From positions 1-40,009 of the forward strand of contig CANQBX010000033.1 in NCBI GenBank assembly GCA_947589095.1: 40,009 nt of DNA, in the 5' to 3' direction. This document shows, piece by piece, positions 1 through 7,569 of this stretch (the stretch's first letter is position 1; every line of letters starts with the position of its first letter). Both the position numbers and the translations under genes were made by a program. The notes under the pieces were generated by a model that was not told where the DNA came from, did no database searches, and saw nothing but the letters and a program-made list of their open reading frames with translations. Origin of the DNA: an uncultured Lachnospiraceae bacterium. Its GTDB lineage: Bacteria; Bacillota; Clostridia; Lachnospirales; Lachnospiraceae.

Positions 1-51
1 GGCGTCGCTGGACTCCAGGGTGCCGGCCATGGCGGCCTTCTTAACTTCCAT
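1..51 (-). CDS. citD: Citrate lyase acyl carrier protein (gamma subunit), N-terminal fragment
   Basis: Partial gene: it begins at the ATG at 51-49 and leaves the window at base 1. The 17 visible residues are MEVKKAAMAGTLESSDA. The segment AMAGTLESSD closely matches the start of CitD (AVAGTLESGD in the E. coli protein, from memory). A strong ribosome site (AAGGAGG) lies just upstream at about 58-66. CitD carries the phosphoribosyl-dephospho-CoA arm of citrate lyase, which splits citrate into acetate and oxaloacetate in anaerobes; citE and citF usually follow and would lie to the left. The aconitase-family gene upstream on the same strand fits a tricarboxylate setting. The fragment is short, so the call rests on one motif plus the start signals. 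Confidence 0.8.
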   Translation of the reverse strand, partial: MEVKKAAMAGTLESSDA

Positions 52-109
52 ACTGCGTCCTCCTTCTTCTTTTCTGGGCATATCGCTACAAAATGTGCGC
101 CAGAAATAA

Positions 110-129
110 TTAAAAATTATCATTTTTAA
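110..129. repeat. AT-rich perfect inverted repeat upstream of citD
   Basis: Arms TTAAAAAT (110-117) and ATTTTTAA (122-129) with a 4-base loop, between the predicted citD promoter and the gene. A second inverted repeat, ATCATT/AATGAT, lies at 133-149. Either could be an operator or simply reflect AT-rich leader DNA. No regulator is assigned. Confidence 0.35.
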
Positions 130-199
130 TACGTTTAATCTATCATTTTCTTAATGATTATTCAAATACATAAATACTTATAACATCTATAAGGCAGAT

Positions 200-208
200 A
201 TTATAGCA
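200..208 (-). promoter_or_regulatory. Extended -10 promoter for citD
   Basis: Read on the minus strand, TATAAT (200-205) is preceded by TG one base further upstream (207-208), giving the extended -10 TGCTATAAT. There is no good -35 at 16-18 bases, as is usual for extended -10 promoters. It sits in an AT-rich stretch about 150 bases before the citD start, so the citD leader would be long. Seen directly; activity is inferred. Confidence 0.55.
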
Positions 209-325
209 TTTTCCACGAAACATAATTTGTGAATTATCCTTGGCCGTTTTCGCGCACAAGACGTCCGGGTCCGCGGAAAAGCAGATCTGCTCCTCTCGGT
301 AACCTGACTGCGGCATAACGTACAC

Positions 326-429
326 AGAAGCCAGGACAACCTGACTTCTCCCAATTACACGGAAAAGGCCGCCTTCCGGCAGCCTTTCCGCTATCCATGC
401 AAACAGAGCGCCGGTGACGCCCTGCTTGC
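326..429 (-). terminator. Three tandem stem-loops after the hydratase gene
   Basis: The 411-base gap between the hydratase and citD holds three strong minus-strand hairpins. At 399-429, two 12-base arms pair fully if G-U pairs are allowed (loop 411-417). At 360-390 a CGGAAAGGC/GCCTTTTCCG stem has one bulged base. At 326-349, 10-base arms enclose the loop TTGT. None is followed by a clear run of U. The first begins 34 bases after the hydratase stop, so a termination or 3'-end stabilising role is the simplest reading. A structured small RNA is an alternative. The rest of the gap is the AT-rich citD promoter and leader (52-233). Confidence 0.45.
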
Positions 430-462
430 ATTACTATATTTTAGAGGCAGTTCATGGATTGA

Positions 463-2769
463 TCACTTGTTCTTCCGGTTCCGGTTGAAGTTGATCAGGC
501 AGCCGGCCTTGACGATGTCCCGCTCGTTCTCGGTCATTTCCTTGCAGTACAGGCTGATCGGAAGGGCCTTGCCGCCCTTGATCACATAGGCCGTGATGTC
601 ATCGAGACGGTCGTCGGTCAGAGCCTGGCGGATGCCCGGTACATAGATGTAATCGTCGACGTCGAACATCGTGGGCTCGCCCTTCAGATGGAAGGGAAGC
701 ATACCCCAGTTCATCACGTTGGAGCGGTACCGCTTGGTGGCGTAGTCCTGGGTGATATTGGCCAGCGCGCCGATGACTCTCTGGCAGGAAGCGGCCTGCT
801 CGCGGGCGGAACCGTCGCCGGGCTTATTGGCGTAGATCGTGGAACCGATCTCCGTCTCTTCCATTTTCACGTTCTCCTGTCCGGGGATCGTGTTGATCAC
901 GCGGAAGAGCTCGGTAAGCTCCGGGGCCATGGCGGCGATATCTTCGCCCTTCTCCCTTGCGACCTCCAGGGCGTCCACGGCCTTCGTCTTGCCCACATAG
1001 GCCGGATCGCGGCGGGACAGGGTGAACTCGGCCAGTCCCAGCGGATTGGAACGGTAGGAGGAGGTCTCGCCGGACGGGATCAGCTCGTCGGTGGTGGTCA
1101 CCTCGTCCAGGATCTTGGAGCAGACCTTCAAAAGGATATTCTCGCCAAGAGGCGCTCTCTCCGGCCAGTCCTTGATATTCGGTCCGTAGAACAGCGGCTC
1201 CTCCGGATTCGCCTTGCCGAAGCCCTGGTAGACTCTCGCGTCGTAGGACTCGCGGCTGAAATGGTACGCAGGCACATTGCCGAAGGCCTCGGCGTACTGC
1301 TCCGCGGAGGTCAGAACGCCGCCGTTTGCCGCCGTCGCGGCGATGGAACGGGCGTCCATTAAGGCGACCGCGGCCATCTGGCCGTTGCCGGGCTTTGAGC
1401 CCTCGCGGTTCGGGAAGTTGCGGGTCGTATGGCGGATGGACAGACCGTTGTGGTTGGGCGTGTCGCCCGCGCCGAAGCACGGTCCGCAGAACGCGGTCTT
1501 CACAACCGCGCCGGCGTTCATCAGATCGCCGATGATCCCCTTGTTCGCCAGGTCCACATAGACCGGCATGGAGGACGGATAGACCGACAATGTGAACTCG
1601 CCCGCGCCGATCATTCTGCCCTTCAGCAGATTATTGGCTTCCACCACGTTGGTGTAGTTGCCGCCCGCGCAGCCGGCGATGATTCCCTGCTGCACATGGA
1701 GCTTTCCGTCCTTCACCTTGTCAAGCAGCGTGTAGGGAGCACGGCCCTGGGCCACCTCCTCGGCCGCCTTCTCCGTCTCGCGGAGAATGTCTTCCAGATT
1801 CTCGTAAAGAGCGTCGATCTCGTATGCGTTGGACGGATGGAACGGAAGGGCGATCATGGGCTTTACGGTGGATAGGTCGATATAGACACAGCCGTCATAG
1901 TAAGCCACCTCCGCCGGGTTCAGCTCCCTGTATGCTTCGCTTCTGCCGTGTTCGGTCAAAAACGCCTTCGTGTCCTCGTCGGTTCTCCAGATGGAGGACA
2001 GGCAGGTGGTCTCAGTAGTCATAACGTCCACGCCGTTGCGGTAGTCGGTGGTCATGGAGGAAACGCCGGGGCCGACGAACTCCATTACTTTATTTTTCAC
2101 ATAGCCGTTCTTGTAGACAGCGCCGCAGATAGCCAGGGCGATGTCGTGGGGACCGACCCAGGGATTGGGTTTGTCGGTCAGATAGATCGCGATGACGCCC
2201 GGATAGCTGCTGTCCCAGGTGTCGCCCAGGATCTGCTTATCCAGCTCGCCGCCGCCTTCGCCGACCGCCATGGTACCCAGGGCGCCGTAGCGGGTGTGGG
2301 AATCGGAACCCAGGATCATCCTGCCGCAGCCCGCGTACATTTCACGCATGAACTGATGGATGACCGCCACATGCGGGGGAACGAAAATACCGCCGTACTT
2401 CTTCGCGGAAGTCAGACCGAACATGTGGTCATCCTCGTTGATGGTTCCGCCTACCGCGTTTAAGGAGTTGTGGCAGCAGGTCAGCACGTAGGGCATCGGG
2501 AATTTATCCATGCCGGACGCTCTCGCCGTCTGGATGATGCCTACGTATGTAATGTCGTGGGATGTCAGGGCGTCGAACTTGATCTGGAGATTCTCCATAT
2601 CACCGCTCTGATTGTGATCCTTCAGGATCCCGTAGGCGATGGTGCCCTTCTTCGCTTCCTCCCTGCTCACGCTTTTGCCGGTCAGCGCGGTCACCTTCGC
2701 GGCCTCACTCTCCGGTACTATCTCTGTCCCGTTCACCAGATAGACGCCGCCGTCGTACAACTTAACCAT
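463..2769 (-). CDS. Aconitase-family hydratase, YbhJ-like
   Basis: A 768-residue cytoplasmic protein of the aconitase superfamily, close in length to E. coli YbhJ (about 750) and shorter than AcnA (about 890). Iron-sulfur ligand candidates are the Cys in [13 protein letters not shown] and the pair in [10 protein letters not shown], as in aconitases. [10 protein letters not shown], near the second site, matches the substrate-binding RNF region, and an aconitase-like NGG segment follows. The family isomerises or hydrates tricarboxylates; the substrate of the YbhJ branch is not established, so I do not call it citrate aconitase. The ATG at 2769 follows a good AGGAGG at about 8 bases. It lies upstream of citD on the same strand but with its own promoter and 3' hairpins, so it is probably a single-gene unit in a citrate-related neighbourhood. 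Confidence 0.85.
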   Translation of the reverse strand: MVKLYDGGVYLVNGTEIVPESEAAKVTALTGKSVSREEAKKGTIAYGILKDHNQSGDMENLQIKFDALTSHDITYVGIIQTARASGMDKFPMPYVLTCCHNSLNAVGGTINEDDHMFGLTSAKKYGGIFVPPHVAVIHQFMREMYAGCGRMILGSDSHTRYGALGTMAVGEGGGELDKQILGDTWDSSYPGVIAIYLTDKPNPWVGPHDIALAICGAVYKNGYVKNKVMEFVGPGVSSMTTDYRNGVDVMTTETTCLSSIWRTDEDTKAFLTEHGRSEAYRELNPAEVAYYDGCVYIDLSTVKPMIALPFHPSNAYEIDALYENLEDILRETEKAAEEVAQGRAPYTLLDKVKDGKLHVQQGIIAGCAGGNYTNVVEANNLLKGRMIGAGEFTLSVYPSSMPVYVDLANKGIIGDLMNAGAVVKTAFCGPCFGAGDTPNHNGLSIRHTTRNFPNREGSKPGNGQMAAVALMDARSIAATAANGGVLTSAEQYAEAFGNVPAYHFSRESYDARVYQGFGKANPEEPLFYGPNIKDWPERAPLGENILLKVCSKILDEVTTTDELIPSGETSSYRSNPLGLAEFTLSRRDPAYVGKTKAVDALEVAREKGEDIAAMAPELTELFRVINTIPGQENVKMEETEIGSTIYANKPGDGSAREQAASCQRVIGALANITQDYATKRYRSNVMNWGMLPFHLKGEPTMFDVDDYIYVPGIRQALTDDRLDDITAYVIKGGKALPISLYCKEMTENERDIVKAGCLINFNRNRKNK

Positions 2770-2827
2770 GAAAATACCTCCTGCTTTGTTTTTTCGAGTA
2801 ACTTTGCGTTATCTCTTTGTTGTATCC

Positions 2828-2856
2828 ATCATATCACAGGCTCTTTATATTGTAAA
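2828..2856 (-). promoter_or_regulatory. Sigma-A type promoter of the hydratase gene
   Basis: Minus-strand -35 TTTACA (2851-2856), 17-base spacer, -10 TATGAT (2828-2833). The predicted start is near 2821, giving a leader of about 50 bases before the ATG at 2769. Spacing is ideal and both boxes match 5 of 6 consensus bases. Confidence 0.7.
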
Positions 2857-2878
2857 ATACTATATTTATGATGATAGC

Positions 2879-2895
2879 AATAGGAAAATCCTATT
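2879..2895. promoter_or_regulatory. Palindromic operator candidate with T-N11-A (LysR-type)
   Basis: Perfect inverted repeat AATAGGA/TCCTATT with a 3-base centre, containing T-N11-A at 2881-2893. Its centre is about 66 bases upstream of the predicted start, the usual place for a LysR-type recognition site. CcpC, a LysR-type regulator, controls aconitase genes in other Firmicutes. No LysR gene is in this window, so assignment to any protein is inference. Confidence 0.45.
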
Positions 2896-2954
2896 TATTC
2901 TCGGAACAAAATCTGCCGCCGGCCCTTCGCGGCCCGTACACGGAAGCAGCAAAT

Positions 2955-3004
2955 AACCGGCGTTCCCATGGTTTACCAGATCATAACCCATAGGAACGCC
3001 GGTT
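2955..3004 (-). terminator. Terminator hairpin after the GH3 gene
   Basis: Perfect 12-base arms AACCGGCGTTCC (2955-2966) and GGAACGCCGGTT (2993-3004), with further pairing in the loop, starting 16 bases after the GH3 stop. The downstream side on the minus strand is ATTTGCTG, so the U-tract is weak. Probable end of the xylan-oligosaccharide operon. Confidence 0.6.
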
Positions 3005-3020
3005 CCGACAGTCGTTCCGA

Positions 3021-5357
3021 TTATAAACCGATCTCAAATTCTATGGTTTCTTTTCCCGTCAGTTCTTTTGTCCGGGCATCCGGCTGGCCCAGACCGACGC
3101 TCAGCCGGAAACGATGACCGTCCTGCCTGCGCGTACCGCTTTCATCCACGATCGTAAACGCCTCTTTATCCAGCGTGATTTCCGCATTTCCGGTCTCGCC
3201 GCCCTTTAAGAAGACCCTCTTAAACGCGCAGAGCCTGCCGTTTGTCGGAGAGAATGCGGATTCCGTGTCTTTTATGTAGACCTGGACCACTTCTTCTGTG
3301 GCGACGGCGCTCCGGTTGGTAAGGCGGACGGTCAGCGTGACCTCTTTATCCATCTGAACAGTGATCGTCTTCTCCGCGTCTCCATCTGCCTGCATGACCG
3401 ACATACCGGCAACGGTTTTCCCGGCCGCTGGTTTATCCGATACGCCGTCCGCATGCGCTGCACCTTCTTCTGCCTGCATACCTGACATACCGGCAGAAAT
3501 CTTCCCAGCCGCCGATTTATCCGATACGCCGTCAACATGCGCTTCCGCCACACCGTCGGCCCATTCCGCATCCGCGGAAAATGTCTTCCCGCCGCAGCTT
3601 ACGGATTCCACCCGCACGTCGCCGTAAGTCAGACCGTATCCGAAGGGATACAAAGGCGTCCCCTCAAAGTACCGGTAAGTTCTCCCCTTCATGGAGTAAT
3701 CCTCAAACGCCGGCAGATCGTCCGCGCTGTTATAGAACGTAACCGGCAGTTTCCCGGACGGAGACAGTTCCCCGAACAAAATCCTGGCTACAGTCCTTCC
3801 TCCCCTTGCGCCCGGATACCAGACCTGCATCACCGTGCCGGCGTGTTCCTGCTCATAGCGCAGGTCCATGGCGCTTCCGGTCATATTTAACACCACCGCC
3901 GGTTTCCCGGTCTCAAGCACCGCCCGGATCAGCTCTCTCTGGGGCTTAGGAAGCAGAAGGTCATTCTTGTCGCCGGAAGCGTAGCTGTTGCCGGTATCGC
4001 CTTCCTCTCCCTCCAGCGTCTCGTCAAGTCCCACGCAGAGAATGACCACATCGCTCTGCTCCGCCACGTTTATGGCCTCGCTGATCCGGTCCTGCGGATG
4101 CGCCAGGCTCTCCACCTTATCCTTGTAAAGGTGGCAGCCTTCGGAATAATACACCCGGATCCCGGCGGCTTCCGCCTCGTCCTGGATGCCTTCCAGCACG
4201 GTGATATATCTGGAAGACGTTCCATGGTAATTCCCGATCAGGGCGGCCCTGCTGTTGGCGTTGGGGCCGACCACCCCGATGGACTTTAACTGGTCCTTCT
4301 TAAGCGGAAGGATTCCGTCATTCTTCAGAAGCACCACGCTCTCCGCCGTGGCCCGGTCCGCCATCTTAAGATGCTCTTCGCATTCGATCCGGTCATAGCC
4401 GATCTTATCGTACTCCGTCTCGTCGAAAAGCCCCAGCAGGAACCTGGTGGTAAACAGCCTCTCCGCCGCCGCGGTGATCTCCTCCTCCGTCACAAGTCCA
4501 TCCTGATACGCCTTTAAGACATGCAGATAAGTACTTCCGCAGTTTACGTCGCAGCCGTTTTTCAGCGCCAGCGCCGCGGATTCCTCCGCCGTGGCCGTCA
4601 CCATATGCCTTGTGTGGAAATCCCGGATTGCCCAGCAGTCCGAGACGAAATGCCCCTGGAAATTCCATTTTCCGCGCAGGATCTCCTGAATCAGCGTCCT
4701 GCTGCCGCAGCACGGCTCCCCGTTGGTCCGGTTGTAAGCACCCATGACCGCCTCTACGCCGGCTTCAGTCACAAGCTTTTCAAACGCCGGCAGGTACGTC
4801 TCATACAGGTCTTTATCGGATACCTCCGCGTCGAACTCGTGCCGCAGCGCCTCCGGCCCGGAATGCACCGCGAAATGCTTGGCGCAGGCGGCCGCTGACA
4901 GGTACTCTCCGTCACCCTGCAGGCCGTTCACGAACGCCTTGCCCAGCTCGCCGGACAGATACGGGTCCTCCCCGTAGGTCTCCTGGCCGCGACCCCATCT
5001 GGGATCGCGGAAAATGTTGACGTTGGGCGACCAGAACGTGAGGCCCTTATAGATATCGCGGTCGCCTTTTTTGCTGGCCGCGTTGTATTTGGCCCTGCCT
5101 TCCACTGCGACCACCTTTCCGGCCTCGCCGAGAAGCTCCGTGTCGAAGGACGCCGCCATGCCTACCGCCTGCGGAAAGCTGGTGGCCACGCCGGCCCTCG
5201 CCACGCCGTGGAGCGCCTCGTTCCACCAGTTGTACGCCGGCACGTTAAGCCTCGGGATTGCCGGCGCGTCGAATTTCAGCTGGGACGCCTTCTCCTCCAG
5301 GGTCATACGGCTCACCAGCTCGTGCGCTCTCTGTTTTGCTTTTTCTCTGTCTCTCAT
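3021..5357 (-). CDS. GH3 beta-glycosidase, probable beta-xylosidase
   Basis: A 778-residue glycoside hydrolase family 3 enzyme. The N-terminal barrel shows PNVNIFRDPRWGRGQETYGED (about 111-131), the Lys-His pair KHFAVHSGPE (160-169) and the nucleophile region VSDCWAI with Asp240. A second alpha/beta domain spans about 340-560, and a fibronectin-III-like domain ends the protein. Sequence around the active site resembles the xylan 1,4-beta-xylosidase branch, but GH3 specificity cannot be fixed by eye. There is no signal peptide, so it should act in the cytoplasm on imported xylo-oligosaccharides. The ATG at 5357 follows AAGGAG at 8 bases, 19 bases after the GH43 stop. It is the last gene before a terminator. 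A duplicated 28-residue low-complexity segment is inserted before the C-terminal domain. Confidence 0.9.
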   Translation of the reverse strand: MRDREKAKQRAHELVSRMTLEEKASQLKFDAPAIPRLNVPAYNWWNEALHGVARAGVATSFPQAVGMAASFDTELLGEAGKVVAVEGRAKYNAASKKGDRDIYKGLTFWSPNVNIFRDPRWGRGQETYGEDPYLSGELGKAFVNGLQGDGEYLSAAACAKHFAVHSGPEALRHEFDAEVSDKDLYETYLPAFEKLVTEAGVEAVMGAYNRTNGEPCCGSRTLIQEILRGKWNFQGHFVSDCWAIRDFHTRHMVTATAEESAALALKNGCDVNCGSTYLHVLKAYQDGLVTEEEITAAAERLFTTRFLLGLFDETEYDKIGYDRIECEEHLKMADRATAESVVLLKNDGILPLKKDQLKSIGVVGPNANSRAALIGNYHGTSSRYITVLEGIQDEAEAAGIRVYYSEGCHLYKDKVESLAHPQDRISEAINVAEQSDVVILCVGLDETLEGEEGDTGNSYASGDKNDLLLPKPQRELIRAVLETGKPAVVLNMTGSAMDLRYEQEHAGTVMQVWYPGARGGRTVARILFGELSPSGKLPVTFYNSADDLPAFEDYSMKGRTYRYFEGTPLYPFGYGLTYGDVRVESVSCGGKTFSADAEWADGVAEAHVDGVSDKSAAGKISAGMSGMQAEEGAAHADGVSDKPAAGKTVAGMSVMQADGDAEKTITVQMDKEVTLTVRLTNRSAVATEEVVQVYIKDTESAFSPTNGRLCAFKRVFLKGGETGNAEITLDKEAFTIVDESGTRRQDGHRFRLSVGLGQPDARTKELTGKETIEFEIGL
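3385..3552. repeat. 84-bp tandem duplication inside the GH3 gene
   Basis: Two adjacent 84-bp copies (3385-3468 and 3469-3552) keep the frame and encode related 28-residue segments around HVDGVSDKSAAGK and HADGVSDKPAAGK. They sit between the second catalytic-core domain and the C-terminal fibronectin-like domain. They look like a recently duplicated linker. Confidence 0.8.
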
Positions 5358-5376
5358 ATTCGGTCTCCTTGCAAGT

Positions 5377-7452
5377 TTACTTTTTTGGACGCTTCACGAC
5401 CAGACGCGTCCGTACCGTGCGGAATTCCTCCGCCACGTCCATATCTTCCGTCATATCCAGCACCGGCTCTCCGTCGATCCCGAAATGCACCCGCCGTATC
5501 CCGCTGCTGCGCGCTCCGTCGACGCCGGGTCTGGCGTGATAGGTGTTCCATACATTTCCGTCCTCATCCGTCACATAGGCGTTATGCCCGGTGCCGAATT
5601 CTCCTTCCACGCTTCTGGAGGTCAGGATCGGATAATTGGCTTTCCTCCAGCTGCCCGGCTGCAGGGGATCGTCGTTTTCCTTAAGCGTCAGCAGACCGAC
5701 CACATAGGAGGTATCCACCGCCGCGCTGGAAAATGTCAGGTACAGCCTGCCTTTTCTTATCAGCGCAAATGGTCCCTCGTCCACGAAGGTATGGTTGTTG
5801 GCCCAGCCATACTCCGGCTTGGACAGGACCACCGGCTCGGTCAGAAGCCGCCATGGTTCCTCCGGATCCAGTCCGGCAATATAGAGCCACGCGCCTAAGT
5901 CCTTCGGCAGGAACTGTCTCTGGGACCAGACGGCGTACCATTTCCCCTGCCATTCAAAACAGGTCATGTCCAGCGTGATCTCTTTGCCGGCTTCGCAGAT
6001 GTCGCTGCCGTCCGCCTTCACCACGCGCCTGGGAGCCGACCAGTCTTCACGGCAGACCGGGTCTCCGCCCTCCCAAAGCATCATCACATGGCTCTCCTCG
6101 CAGAAAAATGGTCCCGGCGTGGCCGCGTGGAAGATCGCGAGCCTCCCGCCGATCTCGTGGAACTCCGGCGCCCACAGAAGGCCGCCGATACCCGGATAGG
6201 TGGCGCTGTCCAGAAGCAGATGCTCCTCCGCCGTCACCAGTCCGGCAAGTGTATCCGCCGCCCGGATGTAGAGGGTGTGGTTGCCGTCGGCGTCATTGGT
6301 GGCGATGAAATAATATTTGCCTTTCCAGCGGCAGACGCAGGGGTCGGCCCGGTTCTCCGCCACCGGGAACGTGAAATGCTCCTGGTGTATCCGGCCTGTT
6401 ATGGGATAGACGCCTTCCTTCCCGAAATCCACCTGCGTAAGATCCCAGTCTATCCGCCTGGACGCGAAGGTGCCGTCACTGTAATGCGCGGTGGCACGGT
6501 ACGATTCCAGGTCTTCCGGGGAAGAAACTTCCACTGTCTCCAAGAATCTGATCCCGGTATTATAAGGAGTCAGCAGCTTGTTCCGCAGGCGGCCGGCTAT
6601 GTTCTTCGGAATCTCGAGGACATTGTGGGGAATAGCGCCCTCGATCCCGGATATGTCCGGGATTTCGTCAAGTGTATGGTTTCCGCACATCTTCGCTGCA
6701 CTGCCTGATACATGCTCTTCGCATGACTCCACGACACCGCCAACTGCCGGGGCTCCACATGACTTCGCAGCATTACTGACTGCCGGGGCTCCATACGCCT
6801 CCGAAGCATCACTGACTGTCCGGCCGCATGAACCCGCGACATCATCGCTCATGAAGTTTCCGCACGTCTCCGCGCTATTATCGTTTGCGAAGTTTTCGCA
6901 CGCTCCTGTAAGAACACTGCTCTCGAAGTTTCCACACACCTCCGGCACCCTGCCAAGCACCAGCCCGCCGTCCGCAGACAGCCGCCAGGCATTTCCCGGC
7001 ACTGACGAGGCATAACAGCCGCCGTCCCGCTCCTGCCAGGTAACGACAATATCACCGATACCCGCATCGCATCTGCACCGCACCTTTTCCACATAATCCG
7101 TTCCCAGCTTCAGAAGCCCCAGCTCCTCATAGCTTAACAGGTCGTCGGACCGGAAACAGAGCACGCATCCTCTGCTCTCCTCATCGTCCTCTCCGTCTCC
7201 GCCTGTGCGGACAGCAGCGACTCCGAAACTGCCGTCCGGCAGCCGGAACAGCCACGGGTTCTTCATGCTTTTCGGATTTAAGGAACCGTCCGCGTTCTCC
7301 GTCGCCTTCGCGAACAGCACGCCGCTGTTATGGTTCAGCGCCCTGTAATGATTTCCGTCCTCGCTGAGCGCCAGATGCATGCTGAAAGCCAGCTTCGGAT
7401 CATACAGCACCTCATTGACCGGCGCTCGCGTATAATTCAATAAATATGCCAT
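5377..7452 (-). CDS. GH43 glycosidase with N-terminal module and Ig-like domain
   Basis: A 691-residue protein from the preferred ATG at 7452 (GGAAGGA about 9 bases upstream; the ATG at 7470 has no ribosome site). Order: an N-terminal GH43-like module (about 1-165), a repetitive Cys/Gly/Ser-rich linker (172-262), a Big_4-like Ig domain (about 300-360), then a GH43 five-blade propeller. Catalytic candidates are Asp370 (NRADP), Asp495 (TLDMT) and Glu559 (VDEGPF). The pattern resembles alpha-L-arabinofuranosidases of the LbAraf43 type, so removal of arabinose from imported arabinoxylo-oligosaccharides is likely; beta-xylosidase is possible. No signal peptide, so cytoplasmic. It is a paralogue of the gene at 7570-9411 and is followed 19 bases later by GH3. 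Confidence 0.86.
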   Translation of the reverse strand: MAYLLNYTRAPVNEVLYDPKLAFSMHLALSEDGNHYRALNHNSGVLFAKATENADGSLNPKSMKNPWLFRLPDGSFGVAAVRTGGDGEDDEESRGCVLCFRSDDLLSYEELGLLKLGTDYVEKVRCRCDAGIGDIVVTWQERDGGCYASSVPGNAWRLSADGGLVLGRVPEVCGNFESSVLTGACENFANDNSAETCGNFMSDDVAGSCGRTVSDASEAYGAPAVSNAAKSCGAPAVGGVVESCEEHVSGSAAKMCGNHTLDEIPDISGIEGAIPHNVLEIPKNIAGRLRNKLLTPYNTGIRFLETVEVSSPEDLESYRATAHYSDGTFASRRIDWDLTQVDFGKEGVYPITGRIHQEHFTFPVAENRADPCVCRWKGKYYFIATNDADGNHTLYIRAADTLAGLVTAEEHLLLDSATYPGIGGLLWAPEFHEIGGRLAIFHAATPGPFFCEESHVMMLWEGGDPVCREDWSAPRRVVKADGSDICEAGKEITLDMTCFEWQGKWYAVWSQRQFLPKDLGAWLYIAGLDPEEPWRLLTEPVVLSKPEYGWANNHTFVDEGPFALIRKGRLYLTFSSAAVDTSYVVGLLTLKENDDPLQPGSWRKANYPILTSRSVEGEFGTGHNAYVTDEDGNVWNTYHARPGVDGARSSGIRRVHFGIDGEPVLDMTEDMDVAEEFRTVRTRLVVKRPKK
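6667..6939. repeat. Imperfect 11-14 residue repeats in the GH43 linker
   Basis: Encodes about eight degenerate units recurring around CGN, CGAP or SCG motifs (residues about 172-262 of the GH43 protein). Neither flanking domain shows this composition. The paralogue at 7570-9411 has an unrelated linker at the same place. Confidence 0.65.
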
Positions 7453-7569
7453 CCTCGAAATTCCTTCCATATCATTCTTTATAATCGTTCTTCCATACCA
7501 TCAATGGAACCACTCTCACCATTCTGACACCTATCGATGCGGTATATTCTCTGACGAAATAATGCCATG

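Noticed and set aside
234-431. 65-residue minus-strand frame between hydratase and citD
   Set aside because: No ribosome site, Arg/Gly/Pro-rich chance composition, and it coincides with the three stem-loops.
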